From positions 2,298,001 to 2,362,000 of the forward strand of contig NZ_CP047095.1 of NCBI RefSeq assembly GCF_009806575.1: a stretch of 64,000 bases of DNA, given 5' to 3'. A program made the position numbers and the translations under genes. The notes below the pieces were generated by a model. The model saw nothing but the letters and a program-made list of their open reading frames with translations, did not search any database and was not told where the DNA came from. The DNA is from Rossellomorea marisflavi (GTDB lineage: Bacteria; Bacillota; Bacilli; Bacillales; Bacillaceae_B). This document shows positions 45,673 to 54,361 of the stretch, piece by piece; position 1 is the first letter of the stretch, and every line of letters starts with the position of its first letter.

Positions 45673-46746
45673 TCATTGAATTTCTACTTCGATTCGGTGG
45701 TAGAGTTCTTCTGTTATCTGCTCGACCTCATTGAAATCCATAAGGTCGACATAGATACCCTTCATCTGGTCACGGAAATCCTTTGCTTCTTTCAGCGTCT
45801 GGATCGCTTCCTTCATTTTATCTTTGTAGCCTTTTGTCGCTTCTTCAATCTCTCGACTATATGTTTCATCGGTTCCTTCCGTGATACATCGTTCATACAT
45901 ATCGACGATGTGATCCCCTTCACGTGAAGGGAAATACTCATGGGGTGCCGTACTGTCAAAAATGGCGATCCCCTGTTCCCGAAGGATGACCATATCGAGG
46001 CTGTTCGGATCAAAGCCGCAGTGGTATACTTCCACGCTGAACCCTTTTTCTCTGCCGCTTGCCGCAATTTTCTTCAGCATCGTCGACTTACCGGATCCTG
46101 CCCTGCCCTTGATGAAGAACCTGTCAGGTATCCCTTCGGTGAGGTTTTGAATATGATCGATTGCACCGACCGGAGTTGCAGCACCGAGGAATCGACGTGT
46201 AATTTTCCCTTCTGTGCCCTTATTTCCCCCTCCAAAGAAGGTGTCGATTAATTCCCCTGTCAGGGTATCGGCTTCTTCGAAGTCCATATTGGAAATGTAC
46301 ACTTTTTCGATATCATCATGGTCCCTTAGGGACGCTGCAAATGTATCATATGCTTCCTGACGTTTTCCGATGAACTGATTGAAATACGTCAATACGTCTT
46401 GAGTATGATCCGCTAGTTTTTCCATATCCAGGGGCTTTGTGAGGTCGACCCTTTCCACGACCGCCTGGGCAACATTGAACATTTCACTGCCATCGATTAC
46501 ACCGATCCCCTTCTCCGGCAAAAGGACAGCATCCAGGGCATCAGGCTCCAAGGCACTATGGATGTAGTCCAAGTGATATCCCTTTTTCTCCAACCGTGTA
46601 CCGATCTCTTTTAGAAGCGTCGACTTACCAGCCCCTGGACCGCCGTCGAGAATATACACCTTTTTCAACTCTTCAAAAGCGGAATCCGATAAACTGATCA
46701 ACCCTTTGGCAGTGTTCCCACATGCAAAATAATGTTTAGACGACAT
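45673..46746 (-). CDS. Twin P-loop NTPase (PRK06851-like)
   Basis: 357 residues made of two similar halves. Each half begins with F-x-x-G/T...LDGGPGAGKSTLLKEIG (first P-loop near 34-41) or KGRAGSGKSTMLKKIA (second near 219-226), followed by a matching strand-loop text: YIHSALEPDALDAVLLPEKGIGVIDG in the first, YHCGFDPNSLDMVILREQGIAIFDS in the second. This shows a clear internal duplication. Likely cytoplasmic, with unknown substrate. RBS GAGAGGATGATTCG. Its own terminator follows. Confidence 0.75.
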   Translation of the reverse strand: MSSKHYFACGNTAKGLISLSDSAFEELKKVYILDGGPGAGKSTLLKEIGTRLEKKGYHLDYIHSALEPDALDAVLLPEKGIGVIDGSEMFNVAQAVVERVDLTKPLDMEKLADHTQDVLTYFNQFIGKRQEAYDTFAASLRDHDDIEKVYISNMDFEEADTLTGELIDTFFGGGNKGTEGKITRRFLGAATPVGAIDHIQNLTEGIPDRFFIKGRAGSGKSTMLKKIAASGREKGFSVEVYHCGFDPNSLDMVILREQGIAIFDSTAPHEYFPSREGDHIVDMYERCITEGTDETYSREIEEATKGYKDKMKEAIQTLKEAKDFRDQMKGIYVDLMDFNEVEQITEELYHRIEVEIQ

Positions 46747-46840
46747 CGAATCATCCTCTCTTCACTCTTCCCTTTATGCAGGGAAGGGAGTTCGCCCATA
46801 GTAAACCATATGTCTTACAGCCTGCCCCCGTGAATCGGGC

Positions 46841-46870
46841 AAAAAAAAGACGCCCTGTGACACGGGCGCC
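46841..46870 (-). terminator. Terminator of speD
   Basis: Minus strand GGCGCCC pairs with GGGCGTC (one G-T pair), followed by TTTTTTTT. Confidence 0.8.
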
Positions 46871-46874
46871 TTTC

Positions 46875-47690
46875 CTACTCCCTCTTATCCATGTTCTTAC
46901 CATAAAAGATCTCATCCATTTCCTTCTTCAGTTTGCTTGTGATTTCATTCGCCTCTCCTTCACCGAGGCGGTCTTCCGTGTAACCGAACAGATAGTTGTT
47001 CAGATCAAATTCCTTCAGCTTACATTTTGTATGGAAGATGTTCTGCGGATAGACATTCACATCAATCATATCGTATTCTTCTTTGATCGCCTCAGGTATA
47101 TAATTTTGGATGGATTGAATATCATGATCTATAAAAAGCTTGCGCCCATTGATATCCCGGGTGAATCCCCTCACTCGGTAGTCCATCGTCATGATATCCG
47201 TATCAAAGGAGTGAATGAGGTAATTCAATGCCTTTAAGGGAGATATTTCTCCGCAGGTGGACACATCAATGTCCGCACGGAAGGTACTGATTCCTTCATG
47301 TGGATGATATTCAGGATATGTGTGGACAGTAATATGGCTCTTGTCCAAATGCATGGCGGCGCTTGCCGGGAGAGGACCGGGAGATTCATCAAAATGTTCA
47401 GTGGGGACCTCGACGATCGGTCCTTCAGATACAAGGATGGTGACGCTTGCCCCCTGTGGTACATAATCCTGCTTGGACACATTCAACACATGCGCCCCGA
47501 TGATATCCGATACATGTGTCAGGATGCCCGTCAGACGTTCTGCATTGTATTGTTCATCAATATATTCGATATACGCTTCCCGCTCTTCCCGCGTCTTCGT
47601 ATAGCATACGTCGTACATATTAAAACTTAATGATTTTGTCAGATTATTGAATTCATGGAGCTGAATGCGCTCTTGATGAGATAAATTCAT
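46875..47690 (-). CDS. speD: S-adenosylmethionine decarboxylase proenzyme (E. coli-like class)
   Basis: 271 residues. Makes decarboxylated SAM for spermidine. The self-cleavage site is [12 protein letters not shown] near 112-123, where the serine becomes the pyruvoyl group. The length matches the long E. coli-type enzyme (about 264) and not the short ~125-residue B. subtilis SpeH. Start at 47690 with AGGGGGAAG upstream. It uses the same SAM pool sensed by the sulfate operon's riboswitch. Divergent from the CAP-domain gene. Confidence 0.9.
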   Translation of the reverse strand: MNLSHQERIQLHEFNNLTKSLSFNMYDVCYTKTREEREAYIEYIDEQYNAERLTGILTHVSDIIGAHVLNVSKQDYVPQGASVTILVSEGPIVEVPTEHFDESPGPLPASAAMHLDKSHITVHTYPEYHPHEGISTFRADIDVSTCGEISPLKALNYLIHSFDTDIMTMDYRVRGFTRDINGRKLFIDHDIQSIQNYIPEAIKEEYDMIDVNVYPQNIFHTKCKLKEFDLNNYLFGYTEDRLGEGEANEITSKLKKEMDEIFYGKNMDKRE

Positions 47691-47827
47691 GAAACACTTC
47701 CCCCTCATTACACGTATGTGTGTATCTTACCCGAACACCCCCGAGGTAAAACAAACTGGCAATAGCTTTTTCTTTTTACTTTGCGCTGCATTTGGTTAAA
47801 ATGGATGTAAGAATGGAGTTGTATATC

Positions 47828-48949
47828 GTGAAAAAACTACTACTGCTTATCGTACTTATAGCAGCTGCATATATCACCAAACCACTATGGATTGAACAGG
47901 TTGAGGCATCCAGTCTCGGCTCCATCATGGACAAATTCCAGGAGTTCAAGGAACGGGATGACGTCCAGGGTGCGATAGACGGACTTGATCAGGGGATGCA
48001 ATCCCTTCTTTCAAAGCTGGATGACTTTAAAGGGGGCAAGGAGCAGGAACCTGAAGCACAACAGGCAGAGAAGCCGGCGCTGACGACCCCGAGCAGTGAA
48101 ACCTTCTCTGTTCACAATATCGAACTTGGCGCTGACAAGAAAGAGGTGGAAGAACAAGCGGGTGATCCCCAAAGGCATTCCATGAATGAATATGGTGTAG
48201 AGTGGTTCGCCTATCATGACCACTACCAGAATTTCTTCCTGGCGTCTTATGATGACAATGGAAAAGTCAATGGTCTTTACACGAATCAGGATCTGATCTC
48301 TTCAACGACCGGCATCAAAATAGGCGCCTCCAAAGAGGATGTGCGGAATGAAATGGGCAAACCACTCGAACATATCAGAAAGGGGATGACCTTGTTTCAG
48401 CTCCAGACCGACGGGGAGCATGATGTTTTCGAAGTCGACGATTCCTATGTGACGATCTTTTATGATAAGCATGAGAACAACACGGTCACAGCCATCCAGG
48501 TGATCGATTCAGGGTTGGAGAACGAGAAAAAGGATTATTACACCGAAGCCTCCGCTTCCATGAAAGAAGGATTTGAATACCAGCTTTTCGACCTCACGAA
48601 TGCCATCCGGGTCCGGATGGGGGAATCCGTCCTGACTTGGGATGATCATGTGAGGGAAACCGCAAGGAAACATAGTGATGACATGGCCGAAAACAACTAC
48701 TTCAGCCACACAAATCTTGAAGGGGAATCGCCGTTCGACCGGATGGCCGATGATCAGGTCGCCTTCAGGACGGCAGGGGAAAATCTTGCCTATGGACAGC
48801 TCAGCTCGATCTTTGCCCATGAGGGGCTCATGAACTCGATGGGCCATCGTGAAAACATCCTTCAGTCCCATTATGAGTTCCTCGGTGTAGGGGTTTCGTT
48901 CAACGAAAAGGCCCAGCCCTATTATACAGAGAACTTCTATAGTGAATAA
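47828..48949 (+). CDS. Secreted CAP-domain protein (YlbC-like)
   Basis: About 373 residues from a GTG at 47828 (GGAG nine bases upstream). The N-terminal hydrophobic segment (KKLLLLIVLIAAAYIT) exports or anchors it. A Glu/Gln-rich linker follows near 70-90, then a CAP-associated domain repeat (NIELGADKKEVEEQAGDP and GIKIGASKEDVRNEMGKP, about 100-230), and a C-terminal CAP/SCP domain from ~250 with HSDDMAENNYFSHTN, GENLAYG and GHRENIL. Metal-like histidines are conserved. Role in the envelope unknown. Confidence 0.87.
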   Translation: MKKLLLLIVLIAAAYITKPLWIEQVEASSLGSIMDKFQEFKERDDVQGAIDGLDQGMQSLLSKLDDFKGGKEQEPEAQQAEKPALTTPSSETFSVHNIELGADKKEVEEQAGDPQRHSMNEYGVEWFAYHDHYQNFFLASYDDNGKVNGLYTNQDLISSTTGIKIGASKEDVRNEMGKPLEHIRKGMTLFQLQTDGEHDVFEVDDSYVTIFYDKHENNTVTAIQVIDSGLENEKKDYYTEASASMKEGFEYQLFDLTNAIRVRMGESVLTWDDHVRETARKHSDDMAENNYFSHTNLEGESPFDRMADDQVAFRTAGENLAYGQLSSIFAHEGLMNSMGHRENILQSHYEFLGVGVSFNEKAQPYYTENFYSE

Positions 48950-48965
48950 ACCTCATCTAGACAGC

Positions 48966-48999
48966 AAAAAATCCATCCTATCTTAAGGATGGATTTTTT
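48966..48999. terminator. Terminator of the CAP-domain gene
   Basis: A perfect 13-bp stem, AAAAAATCCATCC/GGATGGATTTTTT, 16 bp past the stop. Confidence 0.9.
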
Positions 49000-49080
49000 G
49001 ATTTGTCACCTACGACCGGCTCATGAAAACTCGCTCTCGATTGCAGGGTGGGAACTCTAACTTACTGGCCGGCGGTTCAA

Positions 49081-49797
49081 TTACTTATCACCGGGTATGT
49101 CGCATCCATTTTCATCACATGTCATCCCTTGGTTCGTATTCAGGGACGTCAAAGGAGAACGGGATTCTTCTTGCCATACTTTTTGCAGGGCATCACGGAA
49201 GACCTCAGGTGGTTGAGCGCCGGAAATGGCATATTTTCTGTTAATCACAAAGAATGGTACCCCCTGTACTCCGATCTCCCTGGCTTCCGCTTCGTCCATT
49301 CGGACTTCCTGCGCATAGGCTTCGCCCTTAAGGACTTCGGCGGCCTCGTTCCTGTCCAATCCGACTGACTCACCAAGGTCGAGAAGGGTCGCTTCATCTC
49401 CGACATGCTTGGAATCGGTAAAGTGCCCTTTTAACAGCAGCTCCGTCAATTCGCTCTCTTTTCCTTTGGACTGTGCGAATTTAGTAAGACGATGAGCATC
49501 GAATGTATTCGTCGGCACACTTGTATCAAAACGGAAATCAAGGCCAACGGCAGCCGCCTGTTGGGTGAGGCTTACGGAATTATTCCTTGCCTGTTCTTCG
49601 GTGATCCCGTATTTGGACGCGATCAGCTGATGGATGTTCTTATCCGTATCCTTAGGGAAGTTGGGATCAAGTTCAAAGCTCTTGAACTCGACTTCCACCT
49701 CATTTGCATGATCAAACTGCTCAAGTGCCTGCTCCAGGCGCCGTTTTCCTATATAACAAAATGGACAAACATAATCAGACCATACTTCTATTTTCAT
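49081..49797 (-). CDS. DsbA-family oxidoreductase (FrnE/YwbO-like)
   Basis: 238 residues, thioredoxin fold with a helical insert. The redox pair C-x2-C is in DYVCPFCYIGKRRLE near 8-22, and the cis-proline region GVQGVPFFVINRKYAISGAQ is near 175-194. No signal peptide, so it acts in the cytoplasm like FrnE. Start at the ATG at 49797; AAAGAGG lies eight bases ahead and the earlier GTG is too close. Confidence 0.88.
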   Translation of the reverse strand: MKIEVWSDYVCPFCYIGKRRLEQALEQFDHANEVEVEFKSFELDPNFPKDTDKNIHQLIASKYGITEEQARNNSVSLTQQAAAVGLDFRFDTSVPTNTFDAHRLTKFAQSKGKESELTELLLKGHFTDSKHVGDEATLLDLGESVGLDRNEAAEVLKGEAYAQEVRMDEAEAREIGVQGVPFFVINRKYAISGAQPPEVFRDALQKVWQEESRSPLTSLNTNQGMTCDENGCDIPGDK

Positions 49798-49863
49798 CCC
49801 TTGCACCTCTTTACTGTTTATTCTAGAGGCATCGTACCATATTTTGAGTCATAATACCCATCA

Positions 49864-52422
49864 TCAGCTCAGCCTTCTCCTTTTTCGTTTCGACCTGTTG
49901 CCATGGCAGCGGTCACAGATGGAAAACCCGAACTCAGGCGGCAGCTTTTTCCCGCAGCTCCTGCACGTGCGGCTGTAGGATTGAACTTCGTCTGAAAGGG
50001 TATCATGCACGCCATCTGCTATCTCTTCCCTGACCCGCTCCCAATAGGCAGCTTCTGTCTGGCGGCCTAGCCGATAGAGAAAGAGAAGATGTAAGCCCAC
50101 GGATTTATACGATAGTTCCTGTTGTTCCAAATTTCGTGTCCTGATGACCGGTTCCGGGAGCTCCTCACCATCGATGATGGCATGCATGCATTGGAGCCAC
50201 TGTGTAGTCAGGCGATCCTCCTTTTTGCTGAAAGGAAGGTGAAGAAAGCCGTAAAGGTCGTCCAGGGAAAGCCTGGCTTCGATGTCTGATCCCTCGATCC
50301 GTTCATACAGCTCTTTTTCCTCAATCAACGAAGCCTTCTCGGTTCCTTCAGGAGACTCGAATCGATCCCAAAGCTCGAAGAAGGTCCCCAAGTGATTACT
50401 GTAGCGCTGGAACCGTTCAAAGACCGAAGAGGTGGGTGCAACGGCAAAACGATTGAGGGGGCGGTCTTCCTGATGCAGGAGTTTTTCCATCGCTTTGACG
50501 TGCCTGCTGAATGAAACCTTACCTACTTCATAAAGCCCCTTCCGTCCAGCACGACCGGCAATCTGTTTAACTTCCTGTGAAGAAAGCCGCCTTCTCCTTG
50601 TCCCATCGAATTTCTCCGTTTCAAGGAATACGATCCTCCGGATGGGAAGATTGAGACCCATTCCGATGGCATCCGTGGAAACGATGAGGTTCGTCTTCCC
50701 TTCTATGAATTGCATCATTTGCTTTTTCCGGGTTTCAGGCGGCATGCTTCCATAGATCATACTCACCTTATGCCCGCCCGACTGAAGCCTCGAGGCTGTC
50801 TCCAGAACCTTTTTCCTTGAAAAACAGACGATCGCATCTCCGTTCTTGGCGCTCCGAAGCTTGAATTCCTTTGCTTCCACCTGCAGGGGAATCTCGCGTT
50901 TATAGTGATGGACCGTAACATCTTCCTCACTGAGCAAACGGAATAAAAGTTCTTCCACATTGCTGCTGCCAATGATATGGACTTCCTTCGCCCTGGATTT
51001 GGTAATGGCCCGATACCATGCGTAGCCCCTGTCCTGATCGGAAATCATCTGGGCTTCATCGATCACAACCACGTCATATTGATCCTTCTCATGGAACATT
51101 TCCACGGTACTGGCACTATGAAGTGCACCAACAGTCACTTTCTCTTCTTCACCGGTTTTCAGATTACAGGGGATACCCTCACGATTTAGTTTATCGTAAA
51201 CCTCCAGGGCAAGAAGGCGCAAAGGTGCAAGATACATGCCACTTCGGGCTTTTTTCATGCTTTCCAGTGCGGTATGGGTTTTGCCTGTATTCGTTTCACC
51301 GAGATGCAGGATATAGCGGATATTGCTCTTACCAGGGGCACTGTACTCCCGTCCAAAAATGGACTCCAGCATAGCCTCCTCTTCTCGCTGTTTCCTCTCC
51401 TGTTCTTCCCGTTCTTCCCGTTCGCGCTTTTCTCTCTCTTCCATATCTGCTGCCAAGCTGGTCAGCTGGTCTTCGGGATCCCACGGTTCTTCCGCAATCT
51501 CAAGGAGGCGTTCTACCTTTTCTTCACCGAGCCAATTAAACCAGGTGTTCATCATCGACAAAAATAGCGGATGATTCATCCTGCTCAGCCTTTCCATATT
51601 CAAGGGCTGACCGAAGGCTTCCAGATAGCGTTCGAGGTGGTCTTCCGGTAGGGCTTCAAGCAGGGAATTCATGATCAGCTGATCGGCATGATAGGAACTG
51701 AATCGCTCGTAAGGGGCCAGATACGTTTCATACTCCCAGGCATCCCGGTCCCAATTCTCACTTTTTTTATTCAGGGATCCCGTGAATTCTCCCATGAAAT
51801 CCTCCAGTAAAGGATAGTGTAAAGAATGGAATGCACCCTCTTCTCTTAGCTGGTCTTCCTCAAGGATGAATTTTTTCTTACTCCCGATGTCGGCTGCAAC
51901 TTTTTGGGCCATGAGATAGCGAAGCTCTGCGTACCATGTAAGCTCCTTTTTCCCAACCTGGTCTTCCACCCACTGAAGGATATCCCTTCTGATTTCCTTT
52001 TGGAGCGTGGAACGCTTTATACGAGCATGATCTTCCTTCTGTTGATCTTTGACTGCATTGAAACGGTCCTTCCACTCCTGACCGGCCTTGACTGTCTCTT
52101 TTAACCAAGCTTCTCCATCGAATGGGTCTATCTCCCTTATCTCGTTCCGGAAAAGCTGATTGACCCATTTTTTCTCCATTCCGTTCAGTTCGATTCCCCG
52201 GCTGCGGAGAAAGGCCTTTTTATGGCTGAGCATGAGGTCATTGGTTACCCTATTCAACCACGTATTGATCCACACCTGATGAAAGAAAGACCTTCTATCT
52301 GTTACATAGTCATCGAATGTCGGGCAGCTTTTTCTCTCCTGCATGTAGCGCATGATATCTTCATCTATTTTTTGTTTCGTTTCATTTATGGCTTCTTCCC
52401 TTACGTCCTGAAGCTTTTGCAT
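49864..52422 (-). CDS. Suv3-like DExH RNA helicase with long N-terminus and zinc ribbon
   Basis: About 852 residues. Residues ~1-370 are an uncharacterised helical region ending in a highly charged Glu/Arg coiled coil (near 335-362). The helicase core follows: motif I GETNTGKTHTALE near 385, LAPLRLLALEVYDKLN, DEAQMISDQDRG near 460-471 (motif II DEAQ), IIGSSNVEELL (III), STDAIGMGLNLPI (V) and QIAGRAGRKGLYEVG (VI). LAPLRLLALEVYD and the DEAQMI-D-x-RG pattern are those of Suv3, the mitochondrial RNA-degradosome helicase. The C-terminus has a zinc ribbon, C-x2-C (CRSC) and C-x2-C (CDRC), and a basic tail. Start at 52422 with GGGGAA upstream. Confidence 0.82.
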   Translation of the reverse strand: MQKLQDVREEAINETKQKIDEDIMRYMQERKSCPTFDDYVTDRRSFFHQVWINTWLNRVTNDLMLSHKKAFLRSRGIELNGMEKKWVNQLFRNEIREIDPFDGEAWLKETVKAGQEWKDRFNAVKDQQKEDHARIKRSTLQKEIRRDILQWVEDQVGKKELTWYAELRYLMAQKVAADIGSKKKFILEEDQLREEGAFHSLHYPLLEDFMGEFTGSLNKKSENWDRDAWEYETYLAPYERFSSYHADQLIMNSLLEALPEDHLERYLEAFGQPLNMERLSRMNHPLFLSMMNTWFNWLGEEKVERLLEIAEEPWDPEDQLTSLAADMEEREKREREEREEQERKQREEEAMLESIFGREYSAPGKSNIRYILHLGETNTGKTHTALESMKKARSGMYLAPLRLLALEVYDKLNREGIPCNLKTGEEEKVTVGALHSASTVEMFHEKDQYDVVVIDEAQMISDQDRGYAWYRAITKSRAKEVHIIGSSNVEELLFRLLSEEDVTVHHYKREIPLQVEAKEFKLRSAKNGDAIVCFSRKKVLETASRLQSGGHKVSMIYGSMPPETRKKQMMQFIEGKTNLIVSTDAIGMGLNLPIRRIVFLETEKFDGTRRRRLSSQEVKQIAGRAGRKGLYEVGKVSFSRHVKAMEKLLHQEDRPLNRFAVAPTSSVFERFQRYSNHLGTFFELWDRFESPEGTEKASLIEEKELYERIEGSDIEARLSLDDLYGFLHLPFSKKEDRLTTQWLQCMHAIIDGEELPEPVIRTRNLEQQELSYKSVGLHLLFLYRLGRQTEAAYWERVREEIADGVHDTLSDEVQSYSRTCRSCGKKLPPEFGFSICDRCHGNRSKRKRRRLS

Positions 52423-52487
52423 GCTGTATTCCCCAATCATATTATTCTAAGAATCTTTAGTTTATCATAGTTGGATGCAGCACAAAA

Positions 52488-52505
52488 AGCCCGCAATCCA
52501 GCGGG
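52488..52505 (-). terminator. Terminator of the SRPBCC gene
   Basis: GCCCGC pairs with GCGGGC; the minus strand continues with TTTTTG. Confidence 0.85.
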
Positions 52506-52506
52506 C

Positions 52507-52944
52507 TTAGTTTTGTTCCAACCTGATTTTAATGGCATGTGACAACGACACGATCATTTCTTCCATGATTCCTTCGAATATCCTGTCCGGAACCCACTTT
52601 CGGGAGCCTTTCGGATTCATGGACAGCCATCCGTTCATGATGGTCCCCTCCGCGTCTGCTTTTGCCGTGAATTCACCACATCCTACGAAAGATCCTTTGG
52701 CATCTTCCAGAGCGAAGCTGATTTTCTCCGGAGGGATCCATTCCTTCACCCTGACCTCCGCCGTGACCGTTTTTTTTATGATGCCATAAGGGATCTTCAT
52801 CTTCCATTCTACGTGATCGCGAGCAAAACGCCTGTGACCTATATACCCTGAGACGAGGGGAGCCCACTCTTCCAACTCGGATATGAAATCCCATACGGCT
52901 TCGATGGGCGCATGAACATTTAGGGAACAGCTACTTTTGACCAA
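52507..52944 (-). CDS. SRPBCC/CoxG-like protein
   Basis: 145 residues, START-like helix-grip fold that binds a hydrophobic ligand: it opens with a strand and VHAPIEAVWDFISELEEWAPLVSGY near 10-34, the standard SRPBCC entry, and closes with a long amphipathic helix. CoxG-like relatives sit with carbon-monoxide dehydrogenases, but none is near, so the role is unknown. TTG start with AAGGAGGTAG seven bases upstream. Confidence 0.77.
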   Translation of the reverse strand: MVKSSCSLNVHAPIEAVWDFISELEEWAPLVSGYIGHRRFARDHVEWKMKIPYGIIKKTVTAEVRVKEWIPPEKISFALEDAKGSFVGCGEFTAKADAEGTIMNGWLSMNPKGSRKWVPDRIFEGIMEEMIVSLSHAIKIRLEQN

Positions 52945-52969
52945 AACGCTACCTCCTTGCAGTGTCTAA

Positions 52970-53755
52970 TCAAAGACGATCGAGCAGTGGAATGAGACCG
53001 GCCAAACGATCAATCTCATAAGTCGGAGTAACCAATTCAGGCTTCTTTTGATGATGATTGATCCAAACGGTCCTAATCCCGCATTGATTGGCACCTTTTA
53101 TATCTGTATTCAGATTATCGCCTACCATGATGGCTTCTTCCTTTGCTATCCCGACTTTCTCGAGTGCAATCTCAAACATCTCAGGCTCCGGCTTTCCTTT
53201 CCCGACTGCCCCTGAAACGATGATTTCCTTGAAGTATGGGACCAATTCAGGCGTCAGTTCAAGCTTGGTATGCTGCAGATGGGGTGATCCGTTTGTCAAA
53301 AGGATCAGTTCATACGAATCTTTCACCTTCTCGAGTACATCGAATGTTTCATCGTATACAAAAGGATGCTTCTTGCGTTCTTCCCTAAAGCGTTCGGCAA
53401 GTTCTTCTCCTAGACCCTCCACCCTCACACCTTCTCGTTCCAGTCCGTTTTTCCAGGCTTCTTCACGATAGCCCGGGGCAATCCGGCTAAGCTTGGTGAA
53501 ATTTTCGTCATGATCGTCGAAAAAATCCCCCCAAAGACCTTCGAATGGGTTGATCCCGATCATTTGTGTGAATTCATATGTATCATACGAGGCATAAAGC
53601 TCTCTAGCAGAAGCCCTCACAGAAGATTCCAGCTCATCAGCATCCACTTTCACCTGAGTTGCTGCATACCGGCATGTGGCACCAAATGCTTCGGAAATGC
53701 TTTTAGCATCCCATAATAACGTGTCATCCAAATCGAAAAAAATTGCTTTTAACAA
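52970..53755 (-). CDS. HAD-superfamily hydrolase (YsaA/YjjG-like)
   Basis: 261 residues. Motif I FFDLDDTLLWD at 6-16, motif II LLTNGSPHLQ near 151-160, Lys in GAVGKGKPEPEMF near 182-194, and motif IV MVGDNLNTDIKGA near 208-220. Four-helix C1 cap. Resembles YsaA, suggested to act on phosphoserine or other small phosphates. TTG start preceded by AGAAGGGA. Upstream of the SRPBCC gene with a 25-bp gap, probably one transcript. Confidence 0.87.
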   Translation of the reverse strand: MLKAIFFDLDDTLLWDAKSISEAFGATCRYAATQVKVDADELESSVRASARELYASYDTYEFTQMIGINPFEGLWGDFFDDHDENFTKLSRIAPGYREEAWKNGLEREGVRVEGLGEELAERFREERKKHPFVYDETFDVLEKVKDSYELILLTNGSPHLQHTKLELTPELVPYFKEIIVSGAVGKGKPEPEMFEIALEKVGIAKEEAIMVGDNLNTDIKGANQCGIRTVWINHHQKKPELVTPTYEIDRLAGLIPLLDRL

Positions 53756-53902
53756 AACGCATCCCTTCTCTCCACTTTGTTTTATACTCTTAAGATTACA
53801 AGGAGACGCTACATTCGTCTATAATAATCACGAGCATGCGTTTTTTTAAAGTGAAAAAGGGAACATAGTAAGTATACATATTCGTAAGAAGGAGGAATCG
53901 AC

Positions 53903-54199
53903 ATGTGGATTGTTTATATCAGCATCGCCATCGTGGTGATTGCCATCATCATGCTCGGCGTATCCATTGTCCGAACGTTAAAAACGACTAAACCGGTCAT
54001 CAATCGTATGAATGAACAGGTGGAAAGCATCCAGGGAAGAATGAATAAATTGATAGACGAATCGTCCCAGCTTCAGGCCACCCAACAGGAAATCCAGAAG
54101 GATATTGAGTTCAAGAAGGATAGCATCACGATGACAGTTGAAGAAGCAAAGGATCTTCCACGCTCCATCAAATCGTTGTTTAAAAATATGAAGGCTTGA
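53903..54199 (+). CDS. DUF948-like single-pass membrane protein
   Basis: 98 residues. One N-terminal membrane helix (residues 3-25, WIVYISIAIVVIAIIMLGVSI) and a coiled-coil cytoplasmic part with heptad-like spacing (NRMNEQVESIQGRMNKLIDES). This matches DUF948 proteins such as YtxG/YoxC of B. subtilis, some of them general-stress proteins. RBS AAGGAGGAATCGAC. Function unknown. A small hairpin terminator follows. Confidence 0.77.
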   Translation: MWIVYISIAIVVIAIIMLGVSIVRTLKTTKPVINRMNEQVESIQGRMNKLIDESSQLQATQQEIQKDIEFKKDSITMTVEEAKDLPRSIKSLFKNMKA

Positions 54200-54228
54200 A
54201 TCCCTCCTCTTGTGAGGGATTTCGTTTT
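54199..54228 (+). terminator. Terminator of the DUF948-like gene
   Basis: AATCCCTC pairs with GAGGGATT, followed by TCGTTTTG. Confidence 0.75.
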
Positions 54229-54264
54229 GATTTGTTTTGTTTACATAATATTATTATGATGTAT

Positions 54265-54293
54265 TTGAACGATCGGTTTGCCTCTGGTATAGT
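54265..54293 (+). promoter_or_regulatory. Orphan sigma-A promoter
   Basis: TTGAAC, 17-bp spacer, TATAGT on the plus strand. The next plus-strand gene is more than 2 kb away; the hairpin at 54299 starts at the expected transcription start. Confidence 0.65.
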
Positions 54294-54298
54294 TGAGA

Positions 54299-54358
54299 TG
54301 CCCCTCCTGGACATTCGCTTGTTGCGGGACACTTAACCATGTACGGACAGGAGGGGCA
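54299..54358 (+). ncRNA. Candidate small hairpin RNA or structured repeat
   Basis: TGCCCCTCCTG (54299-54309) pairs perfectly with CAGGAGGGGCA (54348-54358). The 38-nt loop and its edges hold three GGACA boxes starting at 54309, 54327 and 54345, an exact 18-nt period. It directly follows a good promoter and ends just before a convergent stop codon. The T-run is weak (CCTTTACTT). It could be a short RNA, a terminator, or a dispersed intergenic element. Confidence 0.45.
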
Positions 54359-54361
54359 CCT

